Assembly: GCA_002362385.1 (NCBI GenBank)
Contig: DEUB01000011.1
Coordinates: forward strand, 1 to 47,887
Direction: 5' to 3'
Length of the DNA: 47,887 nucleotides
From: Lachnospiraceae bacterium UBA3273
GTDB taxonomy: Bacteria > Bacillota > Clostridia > Lachnospirales > Lachnospiraceae
Positions 41,527 to 47,887 of this stretch are shown here, piece by piece. The stretch's first letter is position 1; each line of letters begins with the position of its first letter. Both the position numbers and the translations under genes were made by a program. The notes beneath the pieces are model-generated. The model was not told where the DNA came from. It made no database searches and saw only the letters and a program-made list of their open reading frames with translations.

Positions 41527-42699
41527 ATGAAAAAAAGATTTATTAAAGCGTTTTTAATTGGTGCTTTTGCATTGGGTACATTGTCAGCCTGTGGAAATTC
41601 CTCACAGGATAGTGCTGATACCATGACTCCTTCTGCAGAAATTGCAGAGGAAACTGATAATCAGGAAGAAACTGATGAGCTGGTCGAGGAAGAAGAAGCC
41701 GAGGCTGAGTCTGACGGACAGGAAGAAGCCGATGCGGCTTGTGATGCAGGGTATAATTGCTTGTATGGTAAGGATGGAAAGGAAATCAATTTAGAAGAGG
41801 CGTACACTAACTTTAATCATGCTTTAGAACTTGGCAATACAGAAGCAAACTTTTACTTAGGTTTACTATGTGATTGGTACAGTATTCCTGAGAAGGATTA
41901 TGAAAAGGCAAAGGCATATTATGAAGCGGCGGGGGAAGATAATTCCGGTGCCCAACTGGCTTTGGGCTTTTTGTATTATAATGGAGAAGGTGTAGAGCAG
42001 GATGTGGAAAAAGCACAGGTACTGTTTGATGCTGTTATCGAACAGGGAGATATGGGAGGATATCTGGGCAATGCTGTCATAGCTTATGATAAAGGAGATT
42101 ATACAGTCGCTCTTGAAAATTGTAACAAGGTTTTGGAAGGAACAGAACAAGTATTTCTTGCAGAGGCAATGGGTAGTATCGGTGCTTTGTATTTTCATGG
42201 ACAAGGGATAGAACAGGATTATGCACAAGCCTTGGAATGGTATAGAAAGGCCGCTGATTTAGGGGAGACGGATGCGATGATTAACATTGGCGGTATGTAT
42301 CTTTATGGACAAGGGGTAGAGCAGGACTATACACAAGCCTTGGAGTGGTATGAAAAAGCGGCTGATTTAGGTAAGGAAAATGCAATGGGGTGGCTTGGCT
42401 ATTTGTATTATAATGGATTGGGCGTAGAACAGGACTATACAAAAGCTTTGGAGTGGTTTAAAAAGGGGGCTGATTTAGGAGAACCAAGCGCAATGAATAA
42501 TCTTGCTGGTATGTATTATTATGGACAAGGGGTAGAACAGGACTATACACAAGCCTTGGAGTGGTATGAAAAGGCGGCTGATTTAGGAAATACAGACGCA
42601 ATGAAGAGTCTCGCCGGTATGTACACGGATGGCAGGGGCGTAGAAGTGGATATAGATATAGCGCAAGAATGGTATAATAAAGCCGAAGGAGCAAAATAA
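41527..42699 (+). CDS. Sel1-repeat lipoprotein
   Basis: The 390-residue protein begins with a lipoprotein signal peptide ending LGTLSAC. An acidic Glu/Asp-rich linker follows (ETDNQEETDELVEEEEAEAESDGQ), then about eight Sel1-like (TPR-related) repeats from residue 75 to the end. The last five repeats are close copies of the pattern Y-G-x-G-V-E-Q-D-Y-T-x-A-L-E-W-Y-x-K-A-A-D-L-G, with 36-residue periodicity. Sel1 proteins serve as protein-binding scaffolds. Being a surface-anchored protein controlled by a divergent XRE repressor, it may sense or bind an extracellular partner. An AAAGGAGAG site precedes the ATG. Confidence 0.88.
   Translation: MKKRFIKAFLIGAFALGTLSACGNSSQDSADTMTPSAEIAEETDNQEETDELVEEEEAEAESDGQEEADAACDAGYNCLYGKDGKEINLEEAYTNFNHALELGNTEANFYLGLLCDWYSIPEKDYEKAKAYYEAAGEDNSGAQLALGFLYYNGEGVEQDVEKAQVLFDAVIEQGDMGGYLGNAVIAYDKGDYTVALENCNKVLEGTEQVFLAEAMGSIGALYFHGQGIEQDYAQALEWYRKAADLGETDAMINIGGMYLYGQGVEQDYTQALEWYEKAADLGKENAMGWLGYLYYNGLGVEQDYTKALEWFKKGADLGEPSAMNNLAGMYYYGQGVEQDYTQALEWYEKAADLGNTDAMKSLAGMYTDGRGVEVDIDIAQEWYNKAEGAK
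42304..42587 (+). repeat. Near-identical Sel1-repeat DNA copies 216 bases apart
   Basis: Bases 42304-42371 and 42520-42587 are almost identical (two differences seen) and are exactly two 108-base periods apart. The unit between them is more diverged. This suggests recent duplication or gene conversion of repeat units within the lipoprotein gene. Confidence 0.75.
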
Positions 42700-42840
42700 G
42701 TGAAATATTATAAATAATTATCTGGTATTTTAAGTTAGATGAACCTGCAGGATGCAATATTAGCAATGCAGCAAAAAATATTCCTGTATAGTTTCGTTTT
42801 AATTAATCAAAACAATCATAATCAAAGGAGAAAATTTAAT

Positions 42841-43044
42841 ATGAGCTATAAAGCACAAGAAAATCTCATGAGAAGTGTAATCAGCAGCCTGAAGCCGGGA
42901 GAAAAATTTTGCCTTAAGGATGTTGTTTCCGGAGCGCCTCCGCAATTAGGTACTACACTTTTCAAAGAAGTAAGGAACGGCGATATACCGAATGTAAAAT
43001 ATGTGGGTAAAATAAATGGTGTTGAACAATATGAAAAGCTGTAA
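42841..43044 (+). CDS. Small DUF1413-like protein
   Basis: The 67-residue protein (MSYKAQENLMRSVISSLKPGEKFCLKDVV...KEVRNGDIPNVKYVGKINGVEQYEKL) resembles the DUF1413 family through LKPGEKFxLKDV, an F-x-E-V-R/K-N-G core and the ending NGV-x-x-Y-E. ATG 42841 follows AAAGGAG by ten bases. A longer frame from 42739 lacks a ribosome binding site. Family function is unknown; the small beta-rich form suggests a DNA- or protein-binding module. It may be cotranscribed with the Sel1 gene and ends at a clear terminator. Confidence 0.7.
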   Translation: MSYKAQENLMRSVISSLKPGEKFCLKDVVSGAPPQLGTTLFKEVRNGDIPNVKYVGKINGVEQYEKL

Positions 43045-43067
43045 GACGGCATAGTGCAAAACAGTCA

Positions 43068-43106
43068 GGGGTATTCCAAAAAAAGTATTTTGGAAGCCCC
43101 TTTTTT
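43068..43106 (+). terminator. Rho-independent terminator after the DUF1413-like gene
   Basis: GGGG (43068-43071) and CCCC (43097-43100) close an interrupted stem with CCAAAA/TTTTGG inside. It is followed by six T residues. Confidence 0.85.
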
Positions 43107-43139
43107 ATTCAGAATAAAATGTTTCTTTTCACTTCATAT

Positions 43140-43168
43140 TTGTGATAAACATTAGATTGTGGTATACT
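43140..43168 (+). promoter_or_regulatory. Promoter for the ACT-UPF0210 operon
   Basis: TTGTGA (43140-43145) and TATACT (43163-43168) are spaced by 17 bases, about 55 bases upstream of the ACT gene. Confidence 0.65.
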
Positions 43169-43221
43169 CATTAGTAAAAAGAAGCAAGTGAGAGACAAAA
43201 GACACAAACAAGGAGAAAGAA

Positions 43222-43494
43222 ATGAAAAGAGCGATTATTACCGTTTTAGGAAAAGATACAGTGGGTATCATTGCCCGGGTATGCACCTATTTGGCGGAGC
43301 ATGAAGTGAATATTCTGGATATTTCCCAGACCATTGTACAGGATTATTTTAATATGATGATGATTGTGGATATGGGGAAATCCACGGCGGATTTCGATAC
43401 GGTGGTGGACGAACTGGCAGCTTTGGGCGAGGATATCGGCGTTATGATCAGATGCCAGAGGGAAGACATTTTCGATATGATGCATCGTATTTAA
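43222..43494 (+). CDS. ACT-domain protein (UPF0237 family)
   Basis: The 90-residue protein is a single ACT domain: MKRAIITVLGKDTVGIIARVCTYLAEHEVNILDISQTIVQDYFNMMMIVDM, followed by a helix and the end CQREDIFDMMHRI. Such stand-alone ACT proteins probably bind a small molecule, often an amino acid, and pair with UPF0210 genes, as seen directly downstream here (13-base gap). AAGGAGAAAG precedes the ATG. A regulatory subunit role for the next gene's product is inferred from the conserved pairing. Confidence 0.92.
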   Translation: MKRAIITVLGKDTVGIIARVCTYLAEHEVNILDISQTIVQDYFNMMMIVDMGKSTADFDTVVDELAALGEDIGVMIRCQREDIFDMMHRI

Positions 43495-43507
43495 CGGGAG
43501 AGAAGCC

Positions 43508-44872
43508 ATGATTAATTTTTATGAAGTAAACGAAACCAATAAAATGATCGAAAAGGAAAATCTGGATGTCAGGACCATTACCCTCGGCATCAGCCTTTTG
43601 GATTGTATCGATTCCGATTTGGAAACCCTTCGGAGCAATATTTATAATAAGATAAAAGAAACGGCTAAGGATCTGGTAGCCACAGGGGAAGAAATCGAAA
43701 AGGAATTCGGAATCCCCATTGTCAACAAAAGAATTTCAGTTACCCCCATAGCCCTGGTTGGCGGGGCTGCCTGCAAGAGTCCCGAGGATTTTGCAAAGAT
43801 CGCAAAAACCCTCGATACGGTGGCAAAGGAAGTGGGAGTCAACTTTTTAGGCGGCTATTCCGCACTGGTGGCAAAGGGTATGACAAAGGCGGATGAGATG
43901 CTGATCAAGTCCATTCCCCTTGCTTTATCAGGGACAGAACGGGTGTGCAGCAGCATTAATCTGGGCTCCACCAAAACAGGCATCAACATGGATGCAGTGA
44001 AGCTTATGGGAGAAATCGTAAAGGAGACTGCCGAGTATACAAAGGACGACGGCTCCATGGGCTGCGCAAAGCTGGTTGTATTCTGCAATGCGCCTGACGA
44101 CAATCCTTTTATGGCAGGAGCTTTTCACGGCGTGACGGAAGCGGATAAGATCATCAATGTAGGCGTTTCTGGTCCGGGAGTTGTAAAGACCGCTTTGGAA
44201 AAGGTGCGGGGGGAGAATTTTGAAGTCCTCTGCGAGACCATTAAGAAAACGGCTTTTAAGGTAACCAGAGTAGGACAGCTTGTGGCAAAGGAAGCCTCGC
44301 GCATGCTTGGGATTCCTTTTGGAATCATCGATCTGTCCCTTGCGCCTACACCGGCTGTTGGGGACAGCGTCGCGGATATTTTAAAGGAGATTGGTCTGGA
44401 ACATCCGGGCGCACCGGGCACTACGGCGGCCCTTGCCCTTCTAAACGACCAGGTAAAAAAGGGCGGCGTTATGGCGTCTTCTTATGTGGGAGGCTTAAGC
44501 GGTGCATTTATTCCTGTCAGTGAAGACCAGGGAATGATCGATGCGGTAAATGCGGGAGCCCTTACCTTAGAGAAGCTGGAAGCCATGACCTGTGTATGCA
44601 GCGTGGGACTCGATATGATCGCCATTCCGGGAGACACGAAGCCGTCCACGATTTCCGGCATCATTGCCGATGAGATGGCCATTGGTATGGTAAACCAGAA
44701 AACCACCGCAGTCAGGATCATTCCCGTTATCGGAAAGGGCGTGGGGGAGACTGTGGAATTCGGCGGCCTTTTGGGATATGCGCCTATTATGCCGGTCAAT
44801 CAGTTTGCATGTGATAACTTTGTGAACAGGGGAGGAAGGATACCGGCTCCTATACACAGTTTTAAAAATTAG
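43508..44872 (+). CDS. UPF0210/DUF711 (PFL-like) family protein
   Basis: The 454-residue protein begins MINFYEVNETNKMIEKENLDVRTITLGISLLDC and carries the family hallmarks NKRISVTPIALVGGAA, NFLGGYSALVAKGMTKADEMLI, CSSINLGSTKTGINMDAVKLMG and GLDMIAIPGDTKPSTISGIIADEMAIGMVNQKTTAVRIIPV. UPF0210 proteins have a fold related to pyruvate formate-lyase but no established activity. The gene is cotranscribed with the ACT protein. Length is typical and the sequence is intact. Confidence 0.93.
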   Translation: MINFYEVNETNKMIEKENLDVRTITLGISLLDCIDSDLETLRSNIYNKIKETAKDLVATGEEIEKEFGIPIVNKRISVTPIALVGGAACKSPEDFAKIAKTLDTVAKEVGVNFLGGYSALVAKGMTKADEMLIKSIPLALSGTERVCSSINLGSTKTGINMDAVKLMGEIVKETAEYTKDDGSMGCAKLVVFCNAPDDNPFMAGAFHGVTEADKIINVGVSGPGVVKTALEKVRGENFEVLCETIKKTAFKVTRVGQLVAKEASRMLGIPFGIIDLSLAPTPAVGDSVADILKEIGLEHPGAPGTTAALALLNDQVKKGGVMASSYVGGLSGAFIPVSEDQGMIDAVNAGALTLEKLEAMTCVCSVGLDMIAIPGDTKPSTISGIIADEMAIGMVNQKTTAVRIIPVIGKGVGETVEFGGLLGYAPIMPVNQFACDNFVNRGGRIPAPIHSFKN

Positions 44873-44883
44873 GGAAAGAAAGA

Positions 44884-44905
44884 GCCGGCAATTACCGTTG
44901 CCGGC
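44884..44905 (+). terminator. GC-rich hairpin after the UPF0210 gene
   Basis: GCCGGCAA (44884-44891) pairs perfectly with TTGCCGGC (44898-44905) around a six-base loop. It lacks a strong T-run right after the stem, so it may be a weak terminator or an mRNA 3'-end stabiliser. Confidence 0.55.
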
Positions 44906-44958
44906 AGCAGGGTATTTGATCTTTATTTGAAAAATTAATATGAGTTGGAGGAATATGC

Positions 44959-46203
44959 ATGTATCATTGTCATGTTTGTTTTTATCTCTTGGGAAAACAG
45001 CCGGGATTTTATGATTTTATAAAGAAATCGGAACCGCTTGCGCATTTTGAACATGAGTTTCTGGAAAGTGAAGAACCGGAAAGAGAACAGATAGACAGAG
45101 CTGATGTGATTTTTGCCAATCTGCAGGGAATGGATGTAGAAAAAGTCCTTGCGCATTTAACGGCTTACAGAGAAAAAGAAAGGGAAATTATTCTGATTGC
45201 GGATAAAGAGCAGACGGCAGGGCTGGTTTGTAAGGATCTGCCGGATGATATAGCAGACATATGGAGCCTTCCTATGTCGGAAGAAGAACTGCATTTCCGC
45301 TTTTTAAGATGGCAGAGGCTGTATAAGAAGGATAAGGATTTCTGGCAGACCCGGAATTTTCTGGATGCCACCATAAACCATGTGCCTCATCTGATCTGGT
45401 ATAAGGACAAGGAAGGCGCTCATGAAAAGGTCAACCAAAGCTTCTGCAAGGCGGTAGGTAAGACCATGGAACAGATAGAGGGCAGGGGGCACTACTATAT
45501 CTGGGATATTACGCCGGAGGAATACAACAAAGGCGAATATGTCTGTATGGAATCCGAATATGAGGTCATGGAAAAAAAGGAAACCTGTATATTTGACGAA
45601 AGTGTAAAGATCGGCGATGAAATGCGTGAGCTGATGACTTATAAGACGCCCTTGTTTGATCTGGACGGAAGCGTTATGGGGACGGTAGGAGTGGGAATGG
45701 ATGTTACCCAGGAACGGCTTTATGAGCAGATGATCCTAAACAATGCCAATACGGATTTCCAGACCGGCCTGTATAACAGAAGGTATGTGTACCAGTTCAT
45801 GGAGCAAAAGGGAGAAGCGCCCCTGACCGTGTTTTTCCTGGATTTGGATAACTTTAAAGAGGTAAATGACAGATACGGTCATCAGGAGGGAGACAGGCTG
45901 CTTCTTGTTACAACAAAAGCACTTAAAAAATGTATGCCTGATGATGTGATCGCCAGGATGGGCGGCGATGAATTTCTGGTTATCCGGCCCGGCGAAATTG
46001 CAGAAACTGAAATGGAAGACAAAAGAAAATGGCTTCAGGAGCAGCTTGACATGGTCTACATAAAGGATAAACATTTCGGTAATGTATCCGCAAGCATCGG
46101 CGCGGCGTATTCGGAAAAGGGGAACCGGGATATCGATCTTTTGATCGGAGAGGCGGATTCCTTTATGTACAGGGTTAAAAATGAAAAGAAAAGCCGGAGA
46201 TAA
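44959..46203 (+). CDS. PAS-containing diguanylate cyclase
   Basis: The 414-residue cytoplasmic protein has an N-terminal region (1-125) resembling a degenerate receiver domain. A PAS domain occupies about 132-255 (DATINHVPHLIWYKDKEGAHEKVNQSFC...VGVGMDVT), and a GGDEF domain runs from about 262 to the end. The active site GGDEF is intact at residues 335-339, and DLDNFKEVNDRYGHQEGDRLL is normal, so it should make c-di-GMP from GTP. The usual RxxD inhibitory site is replaced by MPDD, suggesting weak product feedback. GGAGG precedes ATG 44959. Confidence 0.93.
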   Translation: MYHCHVCFYLLGKQPGFYDFIKKSEPLAHFEHEFLESEEPEREQIDRADVIFANLQGMDVEKVLAHLTAYREKEREIILIADKEQTAGLVCKDLPDDIADIWSLPMSEEELHFRFLRWQRLYKKDKDFWQTRNFLDATINHVPHLIWYKDKEGAHEKVNQSFCKAVGKTMEQIEGRGHYYIWDITPEEYNKGEYVCMESEYEVMEKKETCIFDESVKIGDEMRELMTYKTPLFDLDGSVMGTVGVGMDVTQERLYEQMILNNANTDFQTGLYNRRYVYQFMEQKGEAPLTVFFLDLDNFKEVNDRYGHQEGDRLLLVTTKALKKCMPDDVIARMGGDEFLVIRPGEIAETEMEDKRKWLQEQLDMVYIKDKHFGNVSASIGAAYSEKGNRDIDLLIGEADSFMYRVKNEKKSRR

Positions 46204-46238
46204 AGGGGTTTTAATGCGGTTTTTGACTACATATCCTG

Positions 46239-46267
46239 TTGAAAAAATATAACGGAACGGATATAAT
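46239..46267 (+). promoter_or_regulatory. Promoter for the REC-GGDEF-EAL gene
   Basis: TTGAAA (46239-46244) and perfect TATAAT (46262-46267) are separated by 17 bases. The predicted leader is about 70 bases. Confidence 0.75.
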
Positions 46268-46344
46268 AAACATATCGGGATGTAGTATGGACTTTATAGG
46301 ATGTAAATAAATATATCAATATGATAGGCAGGGGTTTGGGGCTT

Positions 46345-47880
46345 ATGGTAAAGACAAGAAGAGAGGTTCTCATCGTAGAAGATCAGAAACTGAATCGGGA
46401 TATGCTGCAGGATATACTGGCATCGGACTATGAAACAGTTTGTGCGGGAAACGGTCTTGAAGCAGTGAACATTTTGCTGGAGGACGGAGAAAAGTTTTCA
46501 GCGGTCCTTCTGGATATTCTGATGCCTGTTATGGACGGATATGAAGTAATGCGCGTTATGCAGAAAACTCCCCGTTTGTCCAGGATGCCTGTTTTGGTTA
46601 CCAGCCAGGCTTTTGAAGAAGAATACGAGTTGAAGGCGTTAAATATGGGCGCCAGCGATTTTATCTCCAAGCCTTATAACGGCGAGATATTAAAAAAACG
46701 TCTGCATAATCTGATCCAGATGCATGAAAATGCGGCTGCGGTAGGGGTTATGGAAAAGGACAGCCTGACAGGTCTTTACAGCAAAGAGGGATTCGGACAT
46801 AAGTTAGGGGAAATGTTAAGCGGCGGGACGGATGTTCCTTACGATATTGTTGCCCTTGACATTGAGCATTTCAAATTATTCAATGACACATATGGCGTGG
46901 ATGAGGGAGACCGTCTTTTAAAGTATGTTGGAAACCATATCATGAATGAGAGCGGCTTTTACCGGGGTGTCTGCTCCAGGGTCTATGCGGATCAGTTTTT
47001 GATATTCTGTGAACGGCTGGACGGTAATTATGCAATAAGAGCGGTAGAGGATATCAACCGCAGCATGGAAAATTACCCTCTGGACATGAAGGTGCATGTA
47101 AAGGCGGGCGTATACCAGATTCATGATATTTCCGTACCGGTAAACAGTATGTGCGACAGGGCGTTTATTGCCGTTAAGGCGGCAAAGGGGCTTTATGAAA
47201 AGGATGTGGCATATTATGACGATTCTATCCGGGAAAAACTGCTATTAGAGCAGCAGATCGGGGACGATATGGTCCGTGCCCTAAAGGAAGAGCAGTTTGA
47301 TGTGTACTTCCAGCCCAAATACAATCTGCTGACAGGAAAGATGGCGGGTGCGGAAGCGTTGGTAAGATGGCGCCATCCCGTAAAAGGATTTATGTCTCCC
47401 GCAGAGTTTATACCGATTTTTGAAAAGAACGGCTTCATTACGGAACTGGACATGTATGTCTGGAATAAGAGCTGTGAATATATAGCCAAATGGCAGAAGA
47501 AATACGGGAAACTGGTCTCTCTTTCCGTAAATGTTTCCAGGAAGGATATTTATAAGCAGAACCTTCCGGAAATTCTAAAGGATATTGTGGAGAAAAACGG
47601 ACTGAAGCCGGAGATTCTCCATTTGGAAATTACAGAGAGCGCCTATACGGAAAATCAGGAACAGCTGATCTATATTGTGAAACAGTTGAAAAAGGAAGGC
47701 TTTATCATTGAAATGGATGATTTCGGAAGCGGCTATTCCTCATTGAATATGCTGGCGGAGCTGCCCATCGATATTTTGAAGCTGGATATGAAATTCCTGC
47801 AGAATAAAGGCGAACAGAGTAAAAATGAAAATATCATGAGTTCCATTGTGGAACTGGCAAAGAAGATGCCCGTGTTATAA
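46345..47880 (+). CDS. Response regulator with degenerate GGDEF and truncated EAL domain
   Basis: The 511-residue protein has a receiver domain (residues 5-125) with phospho-acceptor Asp57 (VLLDILMPVMDG) and conserved Lys (FISKPY). A GGDEF-like domain (about 135-290) has its signature replaced by YADQF, probably inactive. An EAL domain starts near 305 with EALVRWRHP (Glu337), HLEITES and MDDFGSGYSSLNMLAELPIDILKLD. The frame stops at residue 511 after ELAKKMPVL, before the expected EGVE and QG motifs, so the phosphodiesterase is incomplete. ATG 46345 (after AGGGG) is preferred to ATG 46321. A frameshift or assembly-edge error at the end is possible. Confidence 0.85.
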   Translation: MVKTRREVLIVEDQKLNRDMLQDILASDYETVCAGNGLEAVNILLEDGEKFSAVLLDILMPVMDGYEVMRVMQKTPRLSRMPVLVTSQAFEEEYELKALNMGASDFISKPYNGEILKKRLHNLIQMHENAAAVGVMEKDSLTGLYSKEGFGHKLGEMLSGGTDVPYDIVALDIEHFKLFNDTYGVDEGDRLLKYVGNHIMNESGFYRGVCSRVYADQFLIFCERLDGNYAIRAVEDINRSMENYPLDMKVHVKAGVYQIHDISVPVNSMCDRAFIAVKAAKGLYEKDVAYYDDSIREKLLLEQQIGDDMVRALKEEQFDVYFQPKYNLLTGKMAGAEALVRWRHPVKGFMSPAEFIPIFEKNGFITELDMYVWNKSCEYIAKWQKKYGKLVSLSVNVSRKDIYKQNLPEILKDIVEKNGLKPEILHLEITESAYTENQEQLIYIVKQLKKEGFIIEMDDFGSGYSSLNMLAELPIDILKLDMKFLQNKGEQSKNENIMSSIVELAKKMPVL

Positions 47881-47887
47881 TAGGGCT

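Noticed and set aside
42304..42700. Direct repeats as an attachment site or insertion footprint
   Set aside because: They are 108-base coding units of Sel1 repeats.
42739..42840. 34-codon extension of the DUF1413-like gene
   Set aside because: No ribosome binding site upstream, and AAAGGAG supports ATG 42841.

Overview
The window looks like chromosomal DNA of a gut-type Clostridia, most likely a member of the Lachnospiraceae. The reasons are the moderate GC content, the strong GGAGG ribosome binding sites, and the gene set: an Rnf complex ordered C-D-G-E-A-B, a biotin-dependent sodium-pump decarboxylase operon, clostridial-type single-subunit glyS, ispH next to rpsA, and DUF3791/DUF3990 proteins. 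I cannot name a genus. No rRNA, tRNA, CRISPR array, transposase or prophage was seen.

Layout. 1-5.9 kb: a lipoprotein, glycyl-tRNA synthetase (glyS), a GtrA-family membrane protein, alanyl-tRNA synthetase (alaS) and ribosomal protein S21 (rpsU). 5.9-8.4 kb: a CmpB-like membrane protein, a divergent marR-nitroreductase pair and an unrecognised soluble protein. 8.5-13.5 kb: two D-Ala-D-Ala carboxypeptidases flanking a membrane metallophosphoesterase and the scpA-scpB condensin partner genes. 13.7-19 kb: a five-gene operon for a membrane biotin decarboxylase. It carries both an MmdA/12S-type carboxyltransferase and an OadA/5S-type carboxyltransferase, plus a biotin carrier, the membrane beta subunit and a long OadG-like subunit. 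19.2-20.2 kb: a compact AT-rich three-gene cassette built around a DUF3990 protein that resembles ADP-ribosyltransferases. This is the best candidate for a little-described system.

20.2-27.2 kb: a thioesterase with a TetR regulator, an RpiR regulator, a BaiN/HI0933 flavoprotein, cmk, ispH, rpsA (overlapping ispH by 20 bases) and a CheR-type methyltransferase. 27.3-32.8 kb: an XRE regulator, an unknown membrane protein, an RNase H-like exonuclease, an AraC regulator with an EamA exporter, and a PhzF-family protein. 33-38.2 kb: the complete Rnf ferredoxin:NAD+ oxidoreductase operon. This should couple with the decarboxylase operon through ion motive force, since both are membrane ion pumps. 38.4-41.1 kb: an M18 aminopeptidase and an RlmI-like rRNA methyltransferase. 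41.1-43.1 kb: an AT-richer patch with an XRE repressor, a pair of matching operators over a strong promoter, a Sel1-repeat lipoprotein and a small DUF1413-like protein. 43.2-44.9 kb: an ACT protein with a UPF0210 (DUF711) protein. 44.9-47.9 kb: a PAS-GGDEF diguanylate cyclase and a REC-GGDEF-EAL protein whose EAL domain stops early at the window edge.

Several start codons were moved from the longest reading frame to an internal start with a good ribosome binding site. These are alaS, dacA, the metallophosphoesterase, scpA, oadA, cmk, rpsA, both shorter regulators, and rnfC, rnfD, rnfA and rnfB. All functional calls rest on reading the sequence and knowledge of the families. No database search was run.
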